The notes below the pieces were generated by a model. That model searched no databases, was not told the DNA's origin, and worked only from the letters and a program-made list of their open reading frames with translations. A stretch of DNA of 64,000 nucleotides from Salvelinus alpinus. Its lineage: Eukaryota > Chordata > Actinopteri > Salmoniformes > Salmonidae. Made by a program: the position numbers and the translations under genes. Of this stretch, positions 53,020 through 61,506 are shown one piece after another (within the stretch, counting starts at the first letter, position 1; each line of letters opens with the position of its first letter). Where the stretch lies: the NCBI RefSeq assembly GCF_045679555.1, contig NC_092091.1, forward strand, positions 89,106,326 through 89,170,325, in the 5' to 3' direction.

Positions 53020-53532
53020 TGTCATGTTTTGTCTTTGATCATGTCTTGTCCCTGTGCTTCCCTCTGCTGGTCTTATTAGGTTCTTTCTCTTTCTCTCTCT
53101 CTATCGTTCCGTTCATGCTCCCAGCTGTTTCTCATTCTCCCTACGACCTCATTTACTCTTTCACACCTGTCCCCTATTTTGCCCTCTGATTAGAGTCCCT
53201 ATTTCTCCCTCTGTTTTCCGCTCCTGTCCTTGTCGGATTCTTGTTTGATGTTTGCTGTTCCTGTGTCCTTGTTTCGCCCTGTCGTGTTCTTTGCCTTCTT
53301 CAGATGCTGCGTGTGAGCAGGTGTCAATGTCAGCTACGGCCAGTGCCTTCCCGAAGCGACCTGCAGTCTGTGGTCGCGTCTCCAGGCGTTCCTCTCTATT
53401 GACGAGAGGATTTCAGTTTCCTGTTTTGGATTACCATTGATTATATCCAGGAGAATCATTATTTGTTTAATACTGGAATAAAGACTCTGTTACTATTACG
53501 TCGCTTTTGGGTCCTCATTCATCAGCATAACA
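53020..53532 (+). repeat. 3' LTR
   Basis: 513 bp, offset 1944 from the 5' LTR and identical to it as read. The polyadenylation signal aataaa is at 53477-53482. It is followed by the right target duplication aaaat (53533-53537). Identity of the two LTRs points to a recent insertion. Confidence 0.95.
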
Positions 53533-56500
53533 AAAATAGCCTAGCTGTGGAGTATGTGTTGCCCAATCACAAGGCACTGTTTTAAAATAGCCTAGCTGTG
53601 GAGTATGTGTTGCCCAATCACAAGGCACTGTTTTAAAATAGCCTAGCTGTGGAGTATGTGTTGCCCAATCACAAGGCACTGTTTTAAAATAGCCTAGCTG
53701 TGGAGTATGTGTTGCCCAATCACAAGGCATTGTTTTAAAATAGCCTAGCTGTGGAGTATGTGTTGCCCAATCACAAGGCATTGTTTTAAAATAGCCTAGC
53801 TGTGGAGTATGTGTTGCCCAATCACAAGGCATTGTTTTAAAATAGCCTAGCTGTGGAGTATGTGTTGCCCAATCACAAGGCATTGTTTTAAAATAGCCTA
53901 GCTGTGGAGTATGTGTTGCCCAATCACAAGGCATTGTTTTAAAATAGCCTAGCTGTGGAGTATGTGTTGCCCAATCACAAGGCACTGTTTTAAAATAGCC
54001 TAGCTGTGGAGTATGTGTTGCCCAATCACAAGGCATTGTTTTAAAATAGCCTAGCTGTGGAGTATGTGTTGCCCAATCACAAGGCATTGTTTTAAAATAG
54101 CCTAGCTGTGGAGTATGTGTTGCCCAATCACAAGGCACTGTTTTAAAATAGCCTAGCTGTGGAGTATGTGTTGCCCAATCACAAGGCACTGTTTTAAAAT
54201 AGCCTAGCTGTGGAGTATGTGTTGCCCAATCACAAGGCATTGTTTTAAAATAGCCTAGCTGTGGAGTATGTGTTGCCCAATCACAAGGCACTGTTTTAAA
54301 ATAGCCTAGCTGTGGAGTATGTGTTGCCCAATCACAAGGCACTGTTTTAAAATAGCCTAGCTGTGGAGTATGTGTTGCCCAATCACAAGGCATTGTTTTA
54401 AAATAGCCTAGCTGTGGAGTATGTGTTGCCCAATCACAAGGCATTGTTTTAAAATAGCCTAGCTGTGGAGTATGTGTTGCCCAATCACAAGGCATTGTTT
54501 TAAAATAGCCTAGCTGTGGAGTATGTGTTGCCCAATCACAAGGCACTGTTTTAAAATAGCCTAGCTGTGGAGTATGTGTTGCCCAATCACAAGGCACTGT
54601 TTTAAAATAGCCTAGCTGTGGAGTATGTGTTGCCCAATCACAAGGCGCTGTTTTAAAATAGCCTAGCTGTGGAGTATGTGTTGCCCAATCACAAGGCACT
54701 GTTTTAAAATAGCCTAGCTGTGGAGTATGTGTTGCCCAATCACAAGGCACTGTTTTAAAATAGCCTAGCTGTGGAGTATGTGTTGCCCAATCACAAGGCA
54801 CTGTTTTAAAATAGCCTAGCTGTGGAGTATGTGTTGCCCAATCACAAGGCACTGTTTTAAAATAGCCTAGCTGTGGAGTATGTGTTGCCCAATCACAAGG
54901 CACTGTTTTAAAATAGCCTAGCTGTGGAGTATGTGTTGCCCAATCACAAGGCACTGTTTTAAAATAGCCTAGCTGTGGAGTATGTGTTGCCCAATCACAA
55001 GGCATTGTTTTAAAATAGCCTAGCTGTGGAGTATGTGTTGCCCAATCACAAGGCATTGTTTTAAAATAGCCTAGCTGTGGAGTATGTGTTGCCCAATCAC
55101 AAGGCACTGTTTTAAAATAGCCTAGCTGTGGAGTATGTGTTGCCCAATCACAAGGCACTGTTTTAAAATAGCCTAGCTGTGGAGTATGTGTTGCCCAATC
55201 ACAAGGCACTGTTTTAAAATAGCCTAGCTGTGGAGTATGTGTTGCCCAATCACAAGGCACTGTTTTAAAGTAGCCTAGCTGTGGAGTATGTGTTGCCCAA
55301 TCACAAGGCACTGTTTTAAAATAGCCTAGCTGTGGAGTATGTGTTGCCCAATCACAAGGCACTGTTTTAAAGTAGCCTAGCTGTGGAGTATGTGTTGCCC
55401 AATCACAAGGCATTGTTTTAAAATAGCCTAGCTGTGGAGTATGTGTTGCCCAATCACAAGGCACTGTTTTAAAATAGCCTAGCTGTGGAGTATGTGTTGC
55501 CCAATCACAAGGCACTGTTTTAAAGTAGCCTAGCTGTGGAGTATGTGTTGCCCAATCACAAGGCATTGTTTTAAAATAGCCTAGCTGTGGAGTATGTGTT
55601 GCCCAATCACAAGGCACTGTTTTAAAATAGCCTAGCTGTGGAGTATGTGTTGTCCAATCACAAGGCATTGTTTTAAAATAGCCTAGCTGTGGAGTATGTG
55701 TTGCCCAATCACAAGGCATTGTTTTAAAGTAGCCTAGCTGTGGAGTATGTGTTGCCCAATCACAAGGCATTGTTTTAAAGTAGCCTAGCTGTGGAGTATG
55801 TGTTGCCCAATCACAAGGCATTGTTTTAAAATAGCCTAGCTGTGGAGTATGTGTTGCCCAATCACAAGGCACTGTTTTAAAATAGCCTAGCTGTGGAGTA
55901 TGTGTTGCCCAATCACAAGGCATTGTTTTAAAATAGCCTAGCTGTGGAGTATGTGTTGCCCAATCACAAGGCATTGTTTTAAAGTAGCCTAGCTGTGGAG
56001 TATGTGTTGCCCAATCACAAGGCATTGTTTTAAAGTAGCCTAGCTGTGGAGTATGTGTTGCCCAATCACAAGGCATTGTTTTAAAGTAGCCTAGCTGTGG
56101 AGTATGTGTTGCCCAATCACAAGGCATTGTTTTAAAATAGCCTAGCTGTGGAGTATGTGTTGCCCAATCACAAGGCACTGTTTTAAAATAGCCTAGCTGT
56201 GGAGTATGTGTTGCCCAATCACAAGGCACTGTTTTAAAATAGCCTAGCTGTGGAGTATGTGTTGCCCAATCACAAGGCACTGTTTTAAAGTAGCCTAGCT
56301 GTGGAGTATGTGTTGCCCAATCACAAGGCACTGTTTTAAAATAGCCTAGCTGTGGAGTATGTGTTGCCCAATCACAAGGCATTGTTTTAAAATAGCCTAG
56401 CTGTGGAGTATGTGTTGCCCAATCACAAGGCACTGTTTTAAAATAGCCTAGCTGTGGAGTATGTGTTGCCCAATCACAAGGCACTGTTTTAAAATAGCCT

Positions 56501-56735
56501 AGCTGTGGAGTATGTGTTGCCCAATCACAAGGCACTGTTTTAAAATAGCCTAGCTGTGGAGTATGTGTTGCCCAATCACAAGGCACTGTTTTAAAATAGC
56601 CTAGCTGTGGAGTATGTGTTGCCCAATCACAAGGCACTGTTTTAAAATAGCCTAGCTGTGGAGTATGTGTTGCCCAATCACAAGGCACTGTTTTAAAATA
56701 GCCTAGCTGTGGAGTATGTGTTGCCCAATCACAAG
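53533..56735. repeat. 51-bp minisatellite, right part (about 63 copies)
   Basis: The same 51-bp unit as 49875-51075. Variants cluster: the C form (ggcactg) dominates near both ends, and a taaaGtagcc form occurs only between about 55260 and 56290. A single ggcgctg (near 54647) and ttgtccaatc (near 55652) are private changes. The minus strand is open for 1109 codons because the unit is 17 codons without a stop; the first 37 residues (from 56844) come from unique DNA. I see no evidence that it is translated. Confidence 0.96.
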
Positions 56736-57413
56736 TGAACATACATGCAAACAAAACAGGCCTTTCACATGATTTCAAATACAATCTCAAGAAAAACACA
56801 GGTTGTAAAGCAAATGGCTCCTGTTGAAAAGAGAATATTCTCATCTGTCTGATCTAGGCTACCAAAATATTTGATGAACTTCCAAATATTGTTTTACAAA
56901 GTAAAACAAAGTAACACAAGAGAGAGACAGACTTCTGGCACGAGCTCATCGGCCACCACCAGTGAGTGAGCTGTGCGTCATTGGGTGAGTCAGTGAAACC
57001 GGAAAGAATTTTAATGACGATCATTTCCTCCTGATATTGTAGCCTACAATATGTCTCCACACACCTAGACCAAGGCTATTGGTGGATTCATGACACGGTC
57101 GTTTTCATTTATCGCAGATGGTCAGTTTGTCAGTGTTAAAGTACCCCTGTCATTTCGATCATATGTAGTATTAAAAAAAGATTTGGCCAAAGTCTCCATT
57201 CATGTAAAATGAGGTAGAATTGCATGAAATGCGTTTATATAAGCAAAAAAAATAATGTTCCGGACCCTAGGCTACTAAAATATTTCCTCATGTGGTCAAC
57301 TTCTGTAAGTGCCTCGTCTCTGCTGCTCTATGCTCTTGCGCAATTGCGATGATATGCATGCAATGCTTTATTATTAAGGGGATTATTTTAATCTTGCTTT
57401 CCGGGAAGCATTG
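56736..57413. other. Non-tandem DNA without a supported gene
   Basis: AT-rich sequence. The words taggctaccaaaatattt (near 56856) and taggctactaaaatattt (near 57268) are a near repeat about 412 bases apart. Short open frames exist (minus 56854-57060; plus from 57292) but show no recognisable domain, splice pattern or codon bias I can defend. Confidence 0.5.
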
Positions 57414-57495
57414 GAGTCAACATGGGCCAGCATTCCTGTGGAAACGCTTTCGACACCTTGTAGAGTCCATGCCCAGACGAATTGAAGCTATTTTG
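57414..57495 (+). pseudogene. Tc1 transposase C-terminal fragment
   Basis: It reads ESTWASIPVE, then after one extra A (57444-57447 region) RFRHLVESMPRRIEAIL. This is the C-terminal end motif of a teleost Tc1 transposase that I recognise. The normal frame is broken by the inserted base and the last ~10 residues are missing. It is a small relic with no visible terminal repeats nearby. The 102-residue open frame across it (57292-57600) is partly this relic. Confidence 0.75.
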
Positions 57496-57693
57496 TACAC
57501 TCACCATGGATACAGTATTAAACGTATACGACAGGGGGACCTCGCACCATTTTCTGAGTTAATGCGTCACGGACATTCAGAGCCTGTGATTGGACGATAG
57601 AGGGAAACCCCCTTTCCTGAACAGTTCCTCGACGGCAGCGATAGAAACCTGTTGTTGCGCTGTGTTTACTCGAGAAATATCAGTATCATTTAT

Positions 57694-57820
57694 AGGCTAT
57701 GTGAACTGTATCATATATATAGGCTATGTGAACCGTATCATATATATAGGCTATGTGAACTGTATCATATATATAGGCTATGTGAACCGTATCATATATA
57801 TAGGCTATGTGAACCGTATC
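57694..57820. repeat. 27-bp minisatellite, 4.7 copies
   Basis: The unit is aggctatgtgaac(c/t)gtatc followed by atatatat, with starts at 57694, 57721, 57748, 57775 and 57802. Units alternate between aactg and aaccg. It accounts for the repetitive open frames (YIGYVNRI, YRLCEPYH) seen there. Confidence 0.95.
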
Positions 57821-58290
57821 TTAACTGTAAATTACCCTAAGATAAATCACAGTGATTTTGCAACGGTGGAACTGTGATTCTGTGAAGTGGAAAATGAAAC
57901 GTAACTTTTTTAAAAAAATGGAACCTTTATTTAACTATGATGTCACAATGCACCGAGGGGTCGAGAAATGTAAGGAAAGAATCAATGAAATTCTCGCTGT
58001 GATTGTTTTGTGTTTTAAATATCCCATCATACAAATATAGTAGGCTGCAAATCACAGGCCTATCAGTTCCCCATTGCATTATCATATTTCACACTTATTT
58101 CACAACCAGTCTTACAAGGTCATTTATAAAGCAAAAAAAAATTAAACTATTTTTCAAACTGACGTATTCATAAAATAGCCCCGAAGCACCCATACTATCC
58201 TGTTTTGTCGCTGTTGACTTGTTGCCTTGCAGTACCTCTTACTGTACTTGCCAAATAGTGCTCCCTGTATTCTCTATTGCGCATGACTGT
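57821..58290. other. AT-rich DNA without a supported gene
   Basis: No transposon ends, repeats or convincing coding signals were recognised. A poly-A/T-rich part lies around 57900-57920 and 58130-58140. It precedes the possible exon at 58291 and could hold its promoter, but I see no clear TATA box or initiator. Confidence 0.4.
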
Positions 58291-58405
58291 ATGGCGGAAT
58301 ATGAAGTAGAAGCCTTCTGTTTTTCTCTGAGCTTAGAGTCCAACCCCCCCGAATCAACCTCTGAAAAACAAAAACGCGGAGCCATTAAATCTAAAATTTG
58401 GGCAG
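58291..58405 (+). CDS. Possible first coding exon of an unrecognised gene
   Basis: ATG at 58291 has G at +4 (tATGG) but T at -3, a fair start context. The 38 codons read MAEYEVEAFCFSLSLESN, PPESTSEKQKRGAIKSKIWA. The frame is followed by a strong splice donor, GGCAG|GTAAGAT, at 58405/58406, leaving phase 1. The composition is unlike the surrounding repeats and the peptide is hydrophilic and plausible. I do not recognise the protein. No matching acceptor or second exon can be identified in the window, and everything after 61507 is minisatellite, so any gene would need a long intron. It could be chance; an upstream in-frame ATG at 58219 extends it by 24 residues. Confidence 0.25.
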
Positions 58406-58479
58406 GTAAGATGTCAAAACATATATTTATATAACGTTAAATATCTTGTTATACGTTGAAGTCGCTCAGCGGAGAGGTG

Positions 58480-58690
58480 TACAAATGTATTTTTAGCCCA
58501 CGGAAGCGAACCGAGGACTGCAGATGGGGCTTTGGAACCGTTTCCGCACGCTCGGGACACGACAAGGCCCACTGACCCACATTCGAGAGAGAGAGCGAGC
58601 GCTGTGTGAGTGGGCGAGCGTGTGAATGTGTGCGCGTCTGCTGCGAAATGTTTTTTTTGTCGTCGCTATCTCCTGCGGCGTGACTATCTA
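58480..58690. promoter_or_regulatory. CpG-rich patch, possible promoter region
   Basis: This stretch has many CG dinucleotides (cggaagcgaaccgagg, cgtttccgcacgctcggg, gcgagcgctgtgtgag, tgtgcgcgtctgctgcg) in otherwise AT-rich, CpG-poor DNA. It contains ggaagcg, an ETS-like core. Vertebrate gene starts often look like this. It lies just downstream of the candidate exon at 58291-58405, so either strand could be served. A 135-codon minus-strand open frame (58449-58856) overlaps it but has no recognised domain. Confidence 0.3.
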
Positions 58691-58935
58691 TTTGATGTTC
58701 CCGTTTTCGAGGAAATTGTAACAATTTCGAAAGTTGACCGCTACATTGTTGAAGATGCGCTGCTAGGCTAGCTTTAACTACAGTTGTGTCAATGTCAATA
58801 GTTGCGTGACAGCTTAGCTGGACTCGAGTACCCGCCAGCCTTTTGATATATGTCAACCATGTCGCTCTTGGTGATTGATTGAGACGTCGTTAGAATGTCA
58901 TTCTACATTTTGGAAGTCAGTTGAGGGTTCTAAGA

Positions 58936-59229
58936 ATGGATTCCCGTCTTCGGAATTCTAAGAAAACGGTCCACTATTTTACCTGGGCAGTTTTTCCTGC
59001 AGCTATGATTGGAGGATATATTTTTCGGTTATATAACGCGAACACCTGTGACTCTTTACCAAAGGTTTTAGCTGTACAACATCCACGGCGCGTATCCGTT
59101 TCTGCGGTTTATACTAGCGGATTAGATGTCACTTATAACGATATTCGCAGATTTATGATTGGATCATTGCCCAAATGTACGATTTTAAAAAATGTGACCT
59201 TTCATTTAACTTGGCAAGTCAGTTATTAA
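58936..59229 (+). other. Short open frame, doubtful
   Basis: A 97-codon frame starts MDSRLRNSKKTVHYFTWAVF with a moderately hydrophobic segment (residues 16-32). The last ten residues come from the SINE that begins near 59194, so the natural stop is not that of a gene. If real, it would be an exon ending before 59194; the only nearby GT (aaaggtttta, 59065) is a weak donor. No family was recognised. Confidence 0.15.
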
Positions 59230-59373
59230 AAACACATTCTTATGACGGCCTGGGAACAGTGGGTTAACTGCGGTGTTCAGGGGCTAAACAACATATTTTC
59301 ACCTAGTCAGCTCGGTGAAAAACAGCCTTTCGGTTACTAGCCCACCGCACTAACCACTAAACTATCTGCCGCA
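59194..59373 (-). mobile_element. HpaI-type salmonid SINE, degraded, reverse orientation
   Basis: On the plus strand it reads from 3' tail to 5' head: tttaacttggcaagtcag, gacggcctgggaacagtggg, GTTAAC (the HpaI site, 59263-59268), tcagctcggtg, cggttactagcccac and ctaaccactaaactatctg. This is the tail-to-tRNA-head order of the tRNA-derived HpaI family, which I know from salmonids. Several mutations and small deletions mark it as old. It is a non-autonomous retroposon mobilised by a LINE. Confidence 0.82.
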
Positions 59374-59479
59374 CAATGAATCACTGACTTGGCTGCCACT
59401 TCCAAACAGAAGACAACTGTATTGGTATCAATATATTTGATTTAAATGTAACTTTAAATGTCTCTTTTATATATTAAGG

Positions 59480-59760
59480 AACACCTAACGTTACAAGACT
59501 CACTACTCATGTCGATAACAGCAGTAATTCCACATCCCAAAGGTACATCATGAGGTTAGAGTAAGATCTTTCAGATACAAAAGGCCCAACTGACTGGAAT
59601 CATTTACCAATAGAAATCAGGGCATTAAAATCACACAGTCAATTTAAGAAAACTTTTTTTCAAATGTTACGAACAAACTGTTTTTTTGTTTTTTTAAACT
59701 AATAGAAACATCATGTGAAAACATTTGTAAATATGTATATATTATAGGTAGGGTGAATTT
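59480..59760 (+). mobile_element. LINE 3' fragment with end of ORF2
   Basis: Plus-strand codons 59595-59666 read WNHLPIEIRALKSHSQFK then KTFFQM. This is the conserved C-terminal motif of reverse transcriptase ORFs of L2/Rex/CR1-type LINEs (WN-LP--IR----S---FK). Just upstream in another frame a residue string resembling RSFRYKRPN is visible. T-rich and AT-rich sequence follows, probably decayed 3' untranslated sequence. The left boundary is a guess. Confidence 0.65.
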
Positions 59761-59929
59761 TATACTGAAGAAAAAATATAAACGCAACATGCAACAATTT
59801 CAGAGATTTTACTGAGTTACAGTTCATAGAAGGAAATCAGTCAATTGAAAAACATTCATTAGGTCCTAATCTGTGGATTTCACATGACTGGGAATACAGA
59901 TATGCATCTGTTGGTCACAGATACCTTAA

Positions 59930-60250
59930 ATAAAAAGGTAGGGGAGTGAATCAGAAAACCAGTCCGTTTCTGGTGTGACCACAATTTTCCTCGCGCTGCA
60001 CGAGATGAGTTCGGCTGTTGGTGTTTTGTGGCCTGTGGAATGTGGAACCACTTCCTATTCAATGGTTCGGCGAAGTTGGCGGGAACTGGAACACTGTCGT
60101 ACACGTCCAACTAGACCACCCAAACATGTTCATTTGGGTAACATGTCTGGTGAGTATGCAGGGCCATGGAAGTATTAGGACATTTTCAGCTTCCAGGAAT
60201 TGTGTACATATTCTTGCGACACGGGCTGGCGCATTATCGTGCTGAAACAT
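59930..60250 (-). pseudogene. Tc1 transposase relic around the second aspartate
   Basis: On the minus strand 60250 begins MFQHDNAPARVARICTQFLE followed by AENVLILPWP. FQHDNAPxH is the second-aspartate motif of a teleost Tc1 transposase. The following E-motif region (normally SPDxxPIEHxWD) is mutated to TRHVTQMNMFGW, so the catalytic glutamate is lost. A second frame (59880-60110) carries VPVPANFAEPL and IPQAT, the C-terminal part, so at least one frameshift separates them. Non-functional. Confidence 0.8.
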
Positions 60251-60289
60251 GAGGTGATGACGGCGGGTGAATGATGCAACAATTTGTTT

Positions 60290-60512
60290 TCTTTATTTAG
60301 TTGACCTTTTATTTAACTAGGCAAGTCGGTTAAGAACAAATTCTTATTTACAATGACGGCCTACCCCGGTCAAACCCTAACCCGGACGACGCTGGGCCAA
60401 TTGTGCGCTGATCCTACGGGACTCCCAATCACGGCCGGTTGTGATACAGCCAATGATCGAACCAGGGTCTGTAGTGACGTCTCTAGCACTGAGATGCAGT
60501 GTCTTACAATTT
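60290..60512 (-). mobile_element. tRNA-derived salmonid SINE, 5'-truncated
   Basis: The plus strand shows the 3' tail first: gaccttttatttaactagg, caagtcggttaagaacaaat, tcttatttacaatgacggcc. The body follows (ccctaacccggacgacgctg, actcccaatcacggccggtt), then the tRNA-like part (gatcgaaccagggtctgtag, tctagcactgagatgcagtg). The reverse complement of gatcgaaccagg is a box B-like GGTTCGATC. The head beyond gcagtg is missing. The tail is shared with the SINE at 59194-59373 while the body differs: two SINE families using the same LINE tail. Confidence 0.8.
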
Positions 60513-60621
60513 GAAAGAAATACGCTTTTTGTGCATATGAAAAATGTCTGTGATCTTCTATTTCAGCTCATGAAACATGGGACCAACACTTTAAACGTCG
60601 CGTTTATATTTTGTTTCAGTG

Positions 60622-60875
60622 TAGTATAACGATATATCGCAGCCTCTTGTTCCAGTGCTAACACCTGATTTGAGTTCATCAAGGGCTTGATTGGAGTCAT
60701 ATTTGAATCAGGTGGCTGACCTCGTGCTACTAGAGCTGCCCTTGTCTTTTGAAGCAGGAGAATTCGTTTCTCCCTAGATACGTTCCCATACTATTAAATG
60801 TCTGATGTATGTTTTTAGTATTATATCTGCCATTTTAAATGTCTGTTGGTTTCCTCGGCGAGGCTTAATTTATAA
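60622..60875. other. Non-tandem DNA, probable repeat debris
   Basis: It contains gctaacacctgatttgag and catcaagggcttgattgg, words that look like a dispersed salmonid repeat I cannot name. A self-complementary pattern (cacctgatt ... aatcaggtg, 60662-60712) suggests a small hairpin or an element end. No gene is seen. Confidence 0.4.
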
Positions 60876-60879
60876 TACA

Positions 60880-60962
60880 ATTTAAATGTGTTTTTATGAA
60901 GCCCATTTTATCTCAACAGTTGTGACAAAGTGTTTTTCAGATACCCAGCCTAAAACCCCCAT
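60880..60962 (-). mobile_element. Degenerate second copy of the 42391-42771 repeat
   Basis: Similar in order to 42407-42480: tttttatgaagcccatttta against ttttatatagcccttcgtac, then caaagtgtttttcagatacc against cgaagtgctgtacagacacc, then the 17-base exact match acccagcctaaaacccc. It is a much older copy than that in the satellite. Confidence 0.6.
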
Positions 60963-60999
60963 TTTCACATTTAAACAAAATAAGATGTCTGTCATAAAT

Positions 61000-61061
61000 G
61001 TCCAATGAGATCTCCCTGGTAGAGTGATGGGTCCAATGGGATCTCCCTGGTAGAGTGATGG
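61000..61061. repeat. Two copies of a 31-bp tandem repeat
   Basis: Unit gtccaatgagatctccctgg plus tagagtgatgg at 61000 and 61031, differing at one base (gag/ggg). It runs directly into the 65-bp repeats. Confidence 0.9.
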
Positions 61062-61065
61062 GTCC

Positions 61066-61325
61066 TGTTTCTGTAGGGAGACAGCTTGATGTACCAGGAC
61101 ACCCCCTGGACAGGACACTAGTCTATCTCCTGTTTCTGTAGGGAGACAGCTTGATGTACCAGGACACCCCCTGGACAGGACACTAGTCTATCTCCTGTTT
61201 CTGTAGTGAGACAGCTTGATGTACCAGGACACCCCCTGGACAGGACACTAGTCTATATCCTGTTTCTGTAGGGAGACAGCTTGATGTACAAGGACACCCC
61301 CTGGACAGGACACTAGTCCATTGCA
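61066..61325. repeat. 65-bp tandem repeat, four copies
   Basis: Units start at 61066, 61131, 61196 and 61261 (tgtttctgta, gggagacagcttgatgtacc, aggacaccccctggacagg, acactagtctatctcc). Differences are tagtgag in unit 3, ctatatcc at its end, and gtacaagg in unit 4. No coding function is seen. Confidence 0.95.
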
Positions 61326-61506
61326 AGGCCTTACCTCCCCAATCCATCTACTTAATACTAAGTGTCAAGCAGAGAGGCAACAGGTCCCATTGTTCCAGTC
61401 TCTGGTTCAACTGACCTGAACCCCCAACCTTCCAATCACACGACACTGGTCTCTAACTACATGGTCATGAGTTGTAAAGCCTCTTGACATCTTTATACAT
61501 GTGAAA
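61326..61506. other. Non-tandem DNA without a supported gene
   Basis: The words gaacccccaaccttccaatc and gacactggtctctaactac resemble the reverse of a tRNA-like SINE head, but the match is too poor to call. Nothing else was recognised. Confidence 0.4.

Larger units (their letters stand above)
51076..53532 (+). mobile_element. Ty3/Gypsy chromodomain LTR retrotransposon, internally deleted
   Basis: 2457 bp with 513-bp direct LTRs beginning TGTCATG and ending ATAACA. The 5-bp target duplication aaaat (51071-51075 and 53533-53537) restores the minisatellite word gttttaaaatagcc. The two LTRs are identical as read. The internal 1431 bp hold the first ~126 codons of gag, the integrase catalytic core and C-terminus, and a chromodomain. 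Protease, reverse transcriptase and RNase H are missing. The chromodomain places it among chromoviruses (sushi-like in fish). It needs enzymes from a full-length relative to move. Confidence 0.95.
59763..60621 (-). mobile_element. Decayed Tc1 element with a SINE in place of its middle
   Basis: The left end is actgaagaaaaaatataaacg followed by caacatgcaacaatttc. The right end is catgggaccaacactttaaa, cgtttatattttgtttcagtg and then TA (60622-60623). The ends are inverted copies of the same motif (cgtttatatt...cagtg). The left TA/C has decayed (tatactg). Transposase-derived sequence fills 59930-60260 on the minus strand. The rest of the coding region is missing and a SINE occupies 60290-60512. 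859 bp in all. Confidence 0.8.

Noticed and set aside
57590..57877. Open frames with YIGYVNRI-type repeats
   Set aside because: They are generated by the 27-bp minisatellite at 57694-57820.
60894..61118. 74-codon minus-strand open frame
   Set aside because: It lies over the 31-bp and 65-bp tandem repeats and a degenerate LINE-like fragment. No domain.
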